A stretch of DNA of 64,000 nt from Dipteronia dyeriana (GCA_032871835.1 CM065297.1:16661098-16725097); one strand, 5' to 3'. Shown: positions 10,563 to 22,999, counted from the first letter of the stretch. The notes: generated by a model from the sequence alone, not told the origin. Program-made: numbers and translations.

Positions 10563-12274
10563 TTCTAATTATAAAGTTTAGGAGCTCATGATATGGCCAG
10601 AATTTTAAAGTCTGATGCTTTATGAGACTAAAGTTGATACAAAAACTTCTATGAGTAACAACATTGCTTGTCTCTCTATCTTTAACAGAGATTTTATTTT
10701 TTTAAACTTCAATAAAAGTGGGCAGCTTTACGTATTGCACTTATTGCCTTCGGTTCTGTGATTTGTCAAAAAAAACTTCTTTGAGAAGAAAATGAGTATT
10801 AAAAAATAATAAGGGTAATTCTAGAATAAAGTAGTGTGTTTTTAGATTATTATTTTTTTAATATTTAAAGTTTCATAATAGATTTTTTTTAAGAAAAATG
10901 GTGTTAAAAGATAAAATGAGATTGTAAGGAAAAACTCTCTGTAATTAATTATTGGTTCACACAAATAATTTTTCAAAAAATTTCATAATCCAATATGAAA
11001 TCATTGAAATTGTCTCTCAGTTTCTATAAATGTAACATTTGTCATGCATATTACCCGATCATCACATTAGACCAGACAAGTAGCGGTTGAGAATAATCCT
11101 TTTTTTTTTTTACGTCAGGAATTTAAGAATGGTTAATGCTTCCTAAAAAACAAATGACTTGGGGGATTTCTAGGACATGATAAGTAAATCGTGAGGCTAG
11201 AATTTGACCTCCAAGTTTGCAAATTGCATACTTTATCCACCAATCAACATGCTTTTAAATCTCAACTGGATTGATTACCTAATCGGTATCAACCGGGTCA
11301 CCACACTTGATCATCTCAATCCAACAACTCTTAATTTATGCACAATCGGGGTCCCTTGGTAATAGACTTTCAAATTCACCATTGTGATCAACAATATCTA
11401 TTCATTCCCTCCTATATCTGAATGCGAATTTCATCATGTTTTAGATGACTATGTGAAAGCATTTTATTTGCAAAAATGGCTACTAATGGATTCTTTATTG
11501 TTCAAATTTTACATTTACAATTTTACATTGCAATGTATATGATTGATTTTTACATTACAATGTATATTATTGATTCTCACAATATTTTGCACCGCGCCTC
11601 ACACGGATTACATCCATAACATCACCCGATTAAGCATATGAAATATTGGTATGTTTAAAAGCTGAACACAAATTAAATCAGTTAACGGACTTTTAAATAA
11701 GAGTAGGGTTCGAACACACAACTTTGATGTATTGGAGTGGGAGGTCTCAATATGCCACTGGACCAAATGACCAATCTCATTTACTTATATTCTAATATAT
11801 TAAGTAACAATTGATGGATGAATTTTACAACAACAATTTATTTTACTTGACATATGAAATGCGAGTCTAAATCATCATAAATTGAGATCAAGTTAGAATA
11901 CACATGTGAGATATTTTACATTCTTCACAAGCTGTATCCATTAACTCATTAATTAGATGATAAGATGAGGTTGAACCGATACCACAAGGTTGTGGGTTTG
12001 AATATCTCTCTTCCTCTATAAAACCCTGAATTATTGTAATATTTTAAAAAAAAAACAGAGAAAAAACTCACCTAATGGTACACATCTTATACATATATCA
12101 TTGAAGTCGTGGATTCAAGTGGTACCCCTTAGTGGAAATACTAAACCCCCAAATTATACATAATTGTTATAAAAAAAAAACGTTGCATCCCAATTACAAT
12201 TGACCCACTATCCATATAGAATTAAATTTGAGAGGCGAGAAGACTCTTCTAACATGTAGTATATAAACAAAATG
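10563..12274. other. AT-rich intergenic DNA with possible SINE remnants
   Basis: No coding sequence. Two short stretches near 11970-12050 and 12060-12180 each have a B-box-like GTGGGTTTGAAT or GTGGATTCAAGT followed by an A-rich tail (12042-12055 and 12171-12181), as in tRNA-derived SINEs. A-box and TSDs were not resolved, so these are only candidates. Confidence 0.4.
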
Positions 12275-12279
12275 GGTCT

Positions 12280-13135
12280 TGTTATAGGGATTTTTTGATA
12301 GCATGACAAATCAGCATGATTAGATATGCCACATCACGGGAGTCAGAAAAGATCAACCCAAAGCAATTAATAGAAGATCTCAAGACCAAGTCAAAATTAC
12401 CCAAGATGGCCGGGGAAGCTAACCGATCGGGCACAAATAACCTGATCGGTTAAACTAGCCGATCGGGTAGAGATGACTTGGTCGGGACCATCCGATCGAG
12501 ACAAAAGAAATTTGGTCAGGATTAAACGATTGATCAGTTGAACAACGTGTGGGAGATATTAAAGGCAACTACGACTCAAATATGAAGAAGAATTGTCTTA
12601 CTCAAACAAGGAATCTAGAGTCATACTCCAATAAGTAAATATCCATATTTCCTCTCCAGTGTTAGAGAATTCTATTCAGGAAAGAACTCAAAACAGGAAA
12701 GAAGACAAAGAAGACTTCAACAAGTAACCCGTTCTAATTAAATACTATCATCTTTTCATATTTGTATAACAAGGATTGGGGTTCTATGCACATATAAATA
12801 GGCCCATAATCTCATTGTAAAAGAGACAGATAACAGAACGACATATACACAGAAGATATAGACAGAGATAGATAGCCATACATAGAAAATATACAAGAAA
12901 AAGAGAGAGATATGCCAAAACGGAGAGACAGAGTGTGTAATCATTATATTATAATGAATTATTCTCGTCGTCACCAGCAACTGTGGATGTTTCTCCACCT
13001 TGGGATTTTACCACGTAAACTCATGTGTGCATGTTTTCTCCTCTTTTTTCTATCTTTCTCGTAACATCTTCAACAATATACAAAAATCTGTTAGACGCGT
13101 GATCATCCTATACGATCCAAAAATCACCGTCAACA
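12280..13135 (+). repeat. 5' LTR (856 bp)
   Basis: Starts TGTTATAGGGATTTTTTG and ends GTCAACA. A TATA box (CATATAAATAGG, near 12791) precedes the presumed transcript start. It differs from the 3' LTR by scattered substitutions and small indels, so the insertion is not recent. Confidence 0.9.
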
Positions 13136-13155
13136 ACTGACGCTAGAAGGAGGGG
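13136..13155 (+). other. Primer-binding-site region
   Basis: Directly after the LTR the sequence reads ACTGACGCTAGAAGGAGGGG. The element at 60633 has ATTGGCGCTAGAAGGAGGGG in the same place. The shared GCGCTAGAAGGAGG-type site is usual in Tat/Ogre Gypsy elements; here GGCG has become GACG. Confidence 0.6.
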
Positions 13156-13223
13156 CAAGAACTCAACTTCGAGGAACCAATATAAACAGACGAAACACTG
13201 AGATACTCTAGCAAGCCGAAAAA

Positions 13224-14475
13224 AAATGGTCGGGAATAATCCTAAACCAAAGGCTTGGACACCGACCGAATCAAGACAGTTGGAAATTATTCAGAGCAAA
13301 GAGCCTGAACACCGACTAGTCCAAAAAAAAAGGTGCTAGGGGGTGGATTATTTGTTTTATTAGCATCAGAATATATGCAAGTAAGCAAATTCGTAAACAG
13401 AGTTCTCAAAAAAAAAAAAACTCGTGAAGCAGCAACATGGCAAAGTACAGACGATCAACAGAAGGACCCCAACTAGGGCGATAGGCCAATGGAAGAGAAG
13501 TGAAGCCCAAGCCGAGACAGCGGCAAAGGGACTGTCAACATTATCTTTTGAAGACCCTATACAAGCTCATGGATAACGGAACTTTGCCTTAAAAAAAAAA
13601 GTGGTCGGGAATTATCCTGAGCGAAAGGCCAGGACACTGATCGAACCAAGACAGTCGAAAATTATCCTGAGAAAAAAGCCGGGACACCGACTGGTCCAAC
13701 TAAAAAAAAAACATACTCTAGGGAGTTAGCTTAGTCGCTTTCAGTTTTGTTTATGATATTTTTAGTTCGCTTTTTATTTTTAACTTTCCTAATTATTTTT
13801 GGTATTGTTAATTTTCAGATTAATAAAGAAGCTAAGAATGGTGTTCAAATTTTTAATAAACATCTTTTTTTTTATCAAAGATAAACTCGTAGCGTCGACA
13901 TTTGCCATGGTGGGTGAATGTGCCCGAGAGGCTGAGAAGTCGGGGGTTAGAGACCTGACGCTCCTGCCGAACTGACTGGTTGCATATAGAGAATTGTCAG
14001 CAATCCGGCCACCCAGAGCTGCCGGTTTTACCAGGAAAAAATACTAGGGCACACAATCGGAAAAAACCTGGTGAAATACGTCCGGTTGTGTTAGTATCGC
14101 ACTATCGATTCAGCCAAACCCTTGTAAACAGATAAAACCAGGAGACATCCTTTGTGACTTGTTTACATGGGAAAAACAAGGAAAATGGGATAAGGTTTCC
14201 AGAACACCTCTTGGTAGAAGATTCAAGACAGTTGGGAATTATCTGGAGCGAAAGGCCATGACACCAACCGAATCAAGAGGGTCGGGAATTATCCTGAGCG
14301 AAAAGCCAGGACACAGACAGAAAAAAAAAGATGGTCGAAAATTATCATGTGCGAAAGGTCAACGAATCAAGACAGCCGGGAATTATTCTGAGCGAAAAGC
14401 CAGAACACTGACAAAAAAAACGGTCGGGAATTATCCTAAGCAGAGAGTCAGGACACCAGCTGGTCCAGCTACAAG
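13224..14475 (+). repeat. Dispersed ~50-bp repeats in the element interior
   Basis: About nine diverged copies with core GGAATTATCCTGAGCGAAA followed by GGACACCGAC-type sequence. They start near 13229, 13281, 13603, 13651, 14231, 14280, 14333, 14375 and 14424, in clusters separated by unrelated DNA with A-runs. A 134-codon open frame over the last cluster (14159-14563) is lysine-rich and repetitive and has no recognised domain. Confidence 0.75.
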
Positions 14476-14679
14476 GGAGCAAAAAGTCAAGGAGTCCAAG
14501 ACTGATCAGTTTAATAAGACACTTGATCAGTTAAAAAAAAACAATAAAAACCGATCAGCTTAATAAGATACTTGATCAGGTTAAAGCTACAAGCAAGATC
14601 AGAAGCGTCAAAAAATCAAAACTATTAAAATCCCCTTCGTTGAGCCGTCAAGAGCTCATCTCGTGGATTTTAAGGGTAT

Positions 14680-15540
14680 TGTTATAGGGATTTTTTGATA
14701 GCATGACAAGTCAGCATGATTAGATATGCCACATCACGGGAGTCAGAAAAGATCAACCCAAAGCAATTAATAGATGATCTCAAGGCCAAGTCAAAATTAC
14801 CCAAGATGGTCGGGGAAGCTAACCGATCGGGAAAACTAGTCGATCGGGTAGAGATGATTTGGTCGGGACCATCCGATCGGGACAAAGAAAGTTTGGTCGG
14901 GATTAGACAATTTATCAGTTGAACAACGTGTGGGAGATATATAAGGCAACTATGACTCAAATACGAAGAAGAATTGTCTTACTCAAGCAAGGAATCTAAA
15001 GTCGTACTCCGATAAGGAAATATCCCTATTTCCTCTCCAGTGTTTGAGAATTCTATTCAGGAAAGAACTCAAAGCTTCCATAAGGATAAACTCCAAAACA
15101 GGAAAGAAGACAATATGACTTCAACAAGTAACCAGTTCTAATTAAATACTATCACATTTCCATATTTGTGTAACAAGGATTAGGGTTCTGTGCGCATATA
15201 AATAGACCCATAATCTCATTGTAAAAGTGACAGAAAACAGAACGACATATGCACAGAAGATATAGACAGAGATAGATAGCCACACATAGAAAATATACAA
15301 GAAAAATATAGAGATACGCCAAAAATGAGAGACAGACTGTGTAATCATTATATTATAGTGAATTCTTCTTGCCGTCACCAGTAACCGTGGATGTTTCCCT
15401 ACCTTGGGGTTTTACCACGTAAACTCATGTGTGCATGTTTTCTCCTCTTTTTACTATCTTTCTCTTAACATCTTCAGCAATCGACAAAAACCTGTTAGAC
15501 GCGTGATCAATCTTATACGATCAAAAAATCACCGTCAACA
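14680..15540 (+). repeat. 3' LTR (861 bp)
   Basis: Starts TGTTATAGGGATTTTTTG and ends GTCAACA, followed at once by the GGTCT duplication. A TATA box (CATATAAATAG) lies near 15197. Confidence 0.9.
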
Positions 15541-15870
15541 GGTCTTGATCACCAAACTCATGTCAGCAATTGATAAAGAACCACATTCACAAAATGGTGT
15601 AAATGTGGAGCGGGCCTGGATAGGCCGGTTCACCTGCCCTGCCAAGGAGGCACGACCCACATTCCTGGACCATGTCGGGCCCTAGATCTGAGCACGCCAT
15701 GCCGAGCCATCACTGTATGCCTGACCGGCATGCCAAGTCCCTCTCCCGGCATGACGGACCTGCACACTGGGCCCACCGAATTATTAAAAAATAAAAATAA
15801 AAATAATGCTTTATTTATAAAAATAAAATGTTTAAAAGAAAAATGATATTGTAGAATATTGAACCATGGT

Positions 15871-16349
15871 TAGAGGTATCCACGGTTCGGTTAAACCGTT
15901 CGAAATCGAACCAAAACCATCCCTCCAAAAACGTAATCGAAACCGAACCGTAACCGACGGTTACGAAACCGGTTGGAAACCGGTTTCCCAGTGGTTCGAT
16001 TATGGTTATCCTTCCCTCAAAACCGCCTCAAAACCGCTTGTTTAACCGCCGGTTTAATCTCCGATTTTGATATATTTTATTAAAAAAAATAAAAAATTAA
16101 CCAATAGTATTGTGACACATGGCAATTTATTTTAAAACAAAATGAACGAAACCGAAACTGTCCCGAAACCGAACAGAACCGAACCGAACCATTCTATTTC
16201 ACTAACTGAAATGGAACCGTGACTGCCAAATTGACAGTTACTTAACCGCCCAAAATCGCACCACTCCGGTTACGGTTACGGTTTAGCCATTCACCAACCG
16301 GAACCAGATCCAACGGTTCGTAACCGAAACCGAACCGTGGACACCTCTA
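15871..16349. mobile_element. hAT MITE, perfect 8-bp TSD ACCATGGT
   Basis: A 479-bp element with TIRs TAGAGGTATCCACGGTTCGG and its inverted partner CCGAACCGTGGACACCTCTA, flanked by ACCATGGT at 15863-15870 and 16350-16357. The interior is packed with GGTTCGGTT/AACCGAACC dyads. The 8-bp duplication and TAGAGGTG-like tips indicate hAT. It is the same family as 34347-34756. Confidence 0.9.
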
Positions 16350-16541
16350 ACCATGGTTCATAACCCTTGTTTAGACAAGTAAGTTTTCATTTGTCTTTCC
16401 TTTCTTTTTATATTGGTTAGACCTCTCTTCAATGCTCTTATTTATCCAATGTGAGACGTGAGAGTGAATACAACTATGGTTAAAAGCAATCACTATGACC
16501 AAGATTAAGGAAGAATAATATGTGAATGAGATTTAATGATT

Positions 16542-16579
<38 letters not shown>

Positions 16580-16593
16580 GTATAATATATATA

Positions 16594-18025
16594 GGGATAT
16601 TAAGATTTTAGTCCATCTACTTAGCATTAATCTGGGTTTGGTCCATTAGTCTTTAGAATTACTAACTTTAGTTCACTTGTTCTCTGACAATGCCTATTCA
16701 AGTCCCTATAATCCAATTCTGTTAGATTTCCGTTGACTTCCGTTAGTTCAAAAAGGGTAATATGAGAAATTTGATGAAAGCTTCTAGAAGTTGTTCATAA
16801 ACAAGGGTAAAAATGGTATTTCATAATGTAAATTTTTAAAAAATTAAAAATATATTAAAATAATTAATATTAAACATTAAAAATAGAAAAATAAGAAATT
16901 ACAAAAAACTAAAAAAAATTACAAAAAATACTGAATAAAAAAATTGATTCTTTATGATTATCATCAACATCACCTGTTTAAAAAAAAATACAAAAGAAAT
17001 TACAAAAAAAAACTAAACAAAAAATTGATTCATCATCATTCTCCACACATCTCCATTGATGGAGAACACCACTAGCCATCCAAATCTGTCATCATCATCA
17101 TCGATTCATCATCATCATTATCACCATCACTTCTCCACACAAACTATCTAAATCTGTCATCATTATCATCAATTCATCACTTCTCCACACTTCTCCATTG
17201 ATGAAGAACACCACCAGCCACCAAACCTAGAACTGACACCAGCCACACATCTCCAAATTTGTTCTCTCGTTTGAATACTTCTCTCAATCTACAAAAAAAA
17301 AACTATATCCCTCTCAATCTCGCCCATCTCCATCGTTTAAAGCCTTCTCAATCTCGTGGAGCAAACGGTGGTCATGAAAATGGGAAGGCTTTACGGTGGC
17401 AATGGAATTTGAGTGATGATGAGGGTTTTATCTCGTGATTGGATGTGGTTTGGGTCGGTGGCTCATGGTGGTTGACGATGACAAGGAAGATGAAGTGGTT
17501 GTGGGTGTTTGACTGGTGTGGATTCGCTGGTGGTATGGTTTGGTTTTCTAGGTTTTGAGTTTGGTGTATATGATGATAGGGATTTGATGATGATCTGGAT
17601 CTGGATCTAGATCTAGGTTTTGGTCATCTAGGTTTGATTGTTGTGATGACATGAGTGTTTTTTTTTATTTTTGAAACAGATCTGGGTATCTGGTTATGGG
17701 TTTGGAATTCAATGATGATAAGGCTGAAGAAGACGATGTGATGTCACATTGATGGTGTATACTCAGCAATGTTAGGGGTGCACTCAGTGGCCCAAGTTGG
17801 CTTGTTTCAGGGTGCAATTGAATCTGGGTTGGGGTGCGCTTAGCAAGCCCAATAACCCACTTCATGAAGGGCATAAGGATCTTTGCATAAGTGCCAAGGG
17901 TAACATGGTCATTTTGCCCTCTGACTTTGTCATTTAACTGAAATTGTTATAGAAGGACTAAAGTTAGTAATTCCAAAAACTAGTGGACTAAACCCAGATT
18001 AACGCTAACTAGAGGAACTAAAATC

Positions 18026-18034
<9 letters not shown>
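16594..18034. mobile_element. Mutator-like non-autonomous element (family also at 51521)
   Basis: Long inverted ends of about 75 bases: GGGATATTAAGATTTTAGTC at the left, and the inverse (ACTAAAATCTTAATAT) at the right. Inner blocks AATCTGGGTTT and AATTACTAACTTTAG are shared by both ends. Neither TSD can be read because both flanks are AT microsatellites. The related copy at 51521-53021 has a clear 9-bp TSD. The interior contains CATCAT-rich triplet repeats (17090-17180) and a G-rich stretch (17340-17640). No transposase. Confidence 0.8.

Positions 18035-18074
<40 letters not shown>
18033..18074. repeat. (AT)n microsatellite
   Basis: AT dinucleotide run abutting the Mutator-like element. A similar run lies at 16540-16570 on the other side. 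Confidence 0.9.
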
Positions 18075-18077
<3 letters not shown>

Positions 18078-19766
18078 TTTTGTACATAGATGAAAAAGAT
18101 GGAAATTATTACATAATATCAATGCTTATTTGATTTTTTTTATAACAAAACCATTATTTAATTTTAATAGACCTCTCAACTCTCTCCATGTTTTCCATAT
18201 TTAAAGAAAAAATGGACTCAACGTAATATCATTATGTTATAAATTCAATCTCACATCCCACATCGAATAAATAAGTGAAATGAAAAGAGGTATAACCTAT
18301 ATAAAACTAAAACGTACTTACTTGGACAAGGGTTATGAGCTAGAACCCGAGGCACGACATGGCCCACTAGGGCCGTGCCCACGTACCGGGCTAGGCCGGG
18401 CCACCGTTTTCCAAAAAGGGCCCGATGTGCCTGACCTAGTTGGACCGGGCTTACACATATTTACACCACTATTCACATCCATATCGATCAATTGCCAATA
18501 AAATATCTCCTAATAAAAGGCTTTTGTTTGAAATCAGAGATCACCTACTATATAAAATATGGGATTGGCTATGTTACCGGGATTCTATTCCCAATAACAT
18601 TACTTGGTCAAGTCAGCTCTGTTTTGTTGCCATGTGGCAGTCATACTTTAATAATTAATAGGTAATAACCTGTTGTAACAGGTAATAAGCAGTAAAAATT
18701 TATATTAATTTTTTTTAAGTGTTTAAGTAATATTTTAAAAGTATTAAATTTATAAATATTATTTATATCAGGGATAAAAAAGAATAAAAATAAAAATAAC
18801 TTAACAATTAAATGTAGAATATAACAATTATGATGTAATTTTATTAATTATTCCAACATAAATGTTACAAGTCAAGGTAATATTACAATTTTGACATTAT
18901 ATATATCCACAATTTTGTTCTAAGTAGCTATTACGATATAACATGTAACAATTTTATTTTAACTGTTAAAAAAAAAATTCATTTTACTCATTGTGACGTT
19001 AATCATAACCATTGCAATGTAAATGTTCTAAGTTAATATGATGTTGCAAATTAAATGTTAGGTTTTTCTATTATGACGTAAGTAGTATTCAAATAGACAT
19101 AAATGTTACAAGTGGAAGTAATATTGCAAGTTAATATTATGTTGTAAGTAAAATGTTAAATGTACCTATTATATTGTAGGTCATAACCATTACAATGTAA
19201 ATGTTGCAATTTAATATGATGTTGCAAGTAAAATATTAAATTTATAATTATCACATGGTTATTAATCATATAGACATAAAAGTTGCAAGTTAGTGTGATG
19301 TTGTAATTTTGACGTTACAATTTCTTAAACTCGTAATAGACATAACCACTCAAGCGTAGTACGTAATAAGTTCATTTTAACATTTAAAAGCTTAATTCAA
19401 AATGTACCTAGTATGACGTAGCCATAACCATTCAAACATAAATATTACAATTTGATGTGATGTTGCAAATTAAATGTTGAGTTTTAATCAAATAGATATA
19501 AATGTTGCAAGTGGAATTGCAAGTAAAACATTAAATGTACCCATTATAATGTAGATCATAACCATTGCAAATTAAATGTTACAAGTAAAACGTTGAATTT
19601 ACAATTATCACATAGTTTTAAATCATATTTATATAAAAGTTACAAGTTAACGTGATGTTGCTATTTTAACGTTGTAATTACTTAAACTCGTAATAGACTT
19701 AATCACTCAAACATAGTATGTAACAAGTTCATTTTAACATTTACTAATTCAACTTAAAATATAAGC

Positions 19767-19932
19767 GTGTCTCTATTGTCACCCATAAAAATTCTTGCTA
19801 CACACGTTTTACTTTTTACGCCCCTATTAAAAATTTAAAATTATGATTTTCTTACTTACTTCACCCTTCAAAATACCATAACTAAAAAAAAATGGGAACA
19901 TGAAATCTAGTTTCGAAAAAGAAGAAGTGAAC
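19767..19932. mobile_element. Short deletion copy of the 20639 TIR element
   Basis: Shares CACCCATAAAAATTCTT and AAATCTAGTTT-GAAAAA-GTGAAC landmarks with the left end of the element at 20639, then returns directly to the repeat array. Probably an internally deleted or partial copy. Confidence 0.4.
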
Positions 19933-20638
19933 ATGATGTTGCAGGTAAACCGTTGAATTTACGATTATTACATACTTATTAATTACACGGATATAAAAGT
20001 TGCAAGTTAATATGATGTTGCAATTTTGACGTTATAGTTGTTTAAACTGGTATAGACATAACTACTTCAATGTTATGATGTTGCAATTTAGACACTAAAG
20101 CTGTTTAAACTTGTAATTTTTTTTAAGTATTACATTAATTCGAGGTTTTTTTGAACCCGCAACCTCGTAGTACAAATGTTAGGGGTTTAAACTCGTATTA
20201 GACATAACTACTTCAACGTATTATGTAAGAAGTTCATTTGAACATGTTGATTTATTTTAAATTAGAAGAAAGTAATAAAGAATCATTTACTTTTCTTCGG
20301 ATCGAAAAACAAATGTATCACACGTCGGATAGAGTCACCAGAATTGGAATTCTAACTCAATTCACAGTATATTATATCTTACTCTCTTTCTGTTGTTTCT
20401 CACTGTTGTATTATACGTAATACAATTGCATAGACTATCATACTATTTCAATAGTAACTGCTAGCTTTATATAAGCCAATAAAATCAGTTAATTATTGAT
20501 AACTGCTACTGCTGTTATATAATTATATTGGGTTAGGCTTCATGGGCCAATGCTATGGAATTGGGCTTGGAACCATCTTGGGTGTGCCCGATTAAAACTA
20601 ACATAACATTTACAAATTTAATTTAAAATGAAGACGAT

Positions 20639-21276
20639 GCTCTATTGCCACCCATAAAAATTCTTATTACACCCATTTTACTGTATTACAAATGGGACTA
20701 AAAATCTAGTTTTGAAAAAAAAAAAAAAAAGTGAACTGGTGTCTAGAAATCTTTTGCAACCAAATGAACAATACATATTTGCTAAGACGTATGCCGACTG
20801 AAAAGCAAGTCTTGGCACAAAAAGAATTTCATGCACCTGACTTGGATAATCTTGCATACTCAGAATACATGTCTAATATAATCAATCCAATCTCTAAACG
20901 AGGAGGTTTAAATTTACACATATACTTTCTAATTAAATCCATTTTTTCACTAGTTGTGACATCTCAGATTTTATTACTATTCGGGTTATTGCACCTGATT
21001 TCTTATATAATTCTAAATGGGTTTTCATCTAGGCTCTACTTCTTACTCCTTTAAAAAATGGTCATTGCCCTCCCTTAGTTTGTTTTCCTCCTTTTCATTT
21101 AATTTTTATTTTTATGTTGGTTTTGATTTTATTATATTGTTAGGGTTTATAATAAATTGAACGTTCAACTAATATGTGTGGAAAGTAAATTTAAAATTGT
21201 ATATAGAGGTATTTTAGTAATAAAAAATTTATTAAAATATAGGTGTAGCAAGAACTTTTTTGGGTGGCAAAAGAGC
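20639..21276. mobile_element. TIR element of unassigned superfamily
   Basis: Left end GCTCTATTGCCACCCATAAA and right end, read in reverse, GCTCTTTTGCCACCCAAAAA, each continuing for about 36 bases at roughly 80% match. The interior has an unassigned short open stretch (20731-21054) with no recognised domain. No TSD was read with confidence. Confidence 0.5.
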
Positions 21277-21356
21277 CCCCAAAAATATAGTTAGTATGAC
21301 GTGGCCCGTGACCATTTGAACATAAATGCTACAAGTTGATATTATGTTGCAAATCT

Positions 21357-21570
21357 TGGGTAATGCTGGACATCCCACCTACAATCCCACTTTTTCCACT
21401 CCAACCTCATATGACAACTGATATGTCAGCTACTGAGTAGATACATATTAATTGGCGAGTGATTACATAGATAAATGAGATAAACCACAATTAATGTATA
21501 TCTATTCACCAAGTGAAATCTCAGTTACCACATAGGTTGGGCATGTTGGTGGAATGTCGAGCATTACTCA
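21357..21570. mobile_element. Small MITE, ~214 bp
   Basis: Terminal inverted repeats TGGGTAATGCTGGACAT (left) and ATGTCGAGCATTACTCA (right) enclose non-coding DNA. It interrupts the ~355-bp repeat array. TSD unclear. Confidence 0.65.
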
Positions 21571-22660
21571 TAAAATTTTGAATGCATCCATTATGACGTA
21601 AACAGTAATCAAACAAACATAAATATTGCAATTTAATTTTACTTTTATATTTATTGATCTTACATTCAATTAAATTATAGTATCGATTAAAGGAGTTTGG
21701 CTATGTTACTAGGATTCTTTTCCCGGTAACATTACTTGGCCATGTATGTTCTAATGTGGCAACCAAACTTTAATAATTAATGGGTAATATTTTAATGTGT
21801 AAATAATATTTTCAGAGTATTAAATTTATAAATATTATTTATATGAGGGATAAAAAAAGAATAAAAATAAAAATAAATTAACAAATAAATGTAGAATGTA
21901 ACAATTATGATGTAATATTTTTAATCGTTCAAACATAAATGTTACAAGTCAAGGTGACATTACAACTGTGACATTATATATACCCACAATTTTATTATAA
22001 GTAGCTAGTATGATGTAACATGTAACAATTTTATTTGAACTGCTTAAAAAAAAACAATTTCATTTTACTCATTGTGAAGTTAATATTAACCATTGAAATG
22101 TAAATGTTCCAAGTTAACATGATGTAGCAAGTAAAATGTTGAATTTACAATTATCACATTGTTATTAATCATACAAACATAAAAATTGCAATGTGATGTT
22201 GCAATTTCGATGTAGTAGTTAGTGCTGTAATAATGGGCCGGCCAGTGACATGCCGATCCGGCCGGTCCACGAAGACAACGGGTCGTGCTTGGCACGGCCC
22301 GTGAAAGAAGCGAGCCAGGCCACGGCCCGGCCCGGTCCGGCCCGTGACAGGCCGCGTGCCGGGCGGCTCGTAGGAGGCCTGGCAGACCGGCTCGCCATGG
22401 CACACCAAGCCGGCGTGCCAGGCCCATGGACCGGCCGGCCGGTCCTTTCGGCGAACCAGGTTATCTTTAAAAAAAAAAACCCTCCAACGGCTGTAATTCA
22501 AATTCAAGAAATTGGAGCCAAAATTTTTTATAAAAACCCCACTGAAATCTTTTAAATTATATTTTTTGTATTTATGAGAGCAGGTTTGGCAACATTGACA
22601 CCCCCCATTCAACACAACCGGAGACAGCCGAAGCAAACAAGTTGGAGCCTTCTGAAATGA

Positions 22661-22999
22661 CGAAAAAAGGACAAATCAGCAAGTACTTCTTCAGGGCAAA
22701 GATCTAGTCCATCTTCTTGTACCGAACTTATTAGGTACCTTGAAGCACAGTTCGATATTGTTGAAGACAGGGAAGAGTTTGATTTTTTGTTATGGTGGAA
22801 GACCTATACGTACAGGTATCCAGTTCTGTCACACTTAGCACGTGACGTACTGGTTATTCCAGTGTCAACGGTGTCTTCAGAACAAGCTTTCAGCACCAGT
22901 GGACGTATAATTGAACCAAGAAGAAGCTGTTTGTCTCCGGAGATGGTGGAGGTACTAACATGCCTTCGGGATTGGGAGCATGCTAAAAAAAGGTTGTAA
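22661..22999 (+). pseudogene. hAT transposase C-terminal fragment (dimerisation domain)
   Basis: An open stretch of about 112 codons matching the end of a plant hAT transposase. It holds the hAT dimerisation (Dimer_Tnp_hAT) signature: YPVLSHLARDVLVIP, then STVSSEQAFSTSGRI, then LSPEMVEVLTCLRDWEHA. In intact proteins of 600-700 residues this region mediates oligomerisation and completes the catalytic core. The BED zinc finger and the DDE-bearing body are absent, and the frame is closed upstream by TGA at 22658. No start codon context is evident, so it is a remnant rather than a gene. Confidence 0.85.

Larger units (their letters stand above)
12280..15540 (+). mobile_element. Complete non-autonomous LTR retrotransposon, TSD GGTCT
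   Basis: A 3261-bp element with two LTRs (12280-13135 and 14680-15540) and the perfect 5-bp target duplication GGTCT at 12275-12279 and 15541-15545. The 1544-bp interior encodes no gag or pol; it holds a primer-site-like start and nine diverged ~50-bp repeats. The LTRs are clearly related to the LTR of the Ty3-gypsy element at 60633 (shared AACAAG-ATTAGGGTTCT, CATATAAAT and GTGGATGTTTCTC blocks), so a Gypsy (Tat/Ogre-like) relative probably mobilised it. The orientation is inferred from TATA and primer-site positions. Confidence 0.9.
15594..18469. mobile_element. hAT-like element with GC-rich tips, host of two nested elements
   Basis: Ends are inverted: TGGTGTAAATGTG at 15595 and its counterpart CATATTTACACCA ending at 18468. 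GC-rich subterminal DNA full of GGCC/GGGCC motifs lies at each end (15605-15780 and 18350-18450), as in the hAT element at 22220. Further in, arms around 16355-16478 and 18240-18345 are also inverted copies (shared TCATAACCCTTGT and AATGTGAGACG-type blocks). The interior holds a MITE (15871-16349) and a Mutator-like element (16594-18034). No transposase survives. An 8-bp TSD could not be fixed; TTCACA occurs on both sides but out of register. Confidence 0.6.

Noticed and set aside
11700..12180. tRNA gene suggested by B-box-like GGTTCGAAC and GTGGATTCAAG
   Set aside because: No A-box at the correct distance and no cloverleaf could be drawn; at most SINE remnants.
14682..15378. Frames of 68-92 codons within the 3' LTR
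   Set aside because: Counterparts in the 5' LTR are altered or broken; LTR sequence, not genes.
22086..22636. Frames of 100-155 codons on both strands at the left end of the hAT element
   Set aside because: They run through GC-rich subterminal repeats, which lack stops by composition; no domain.
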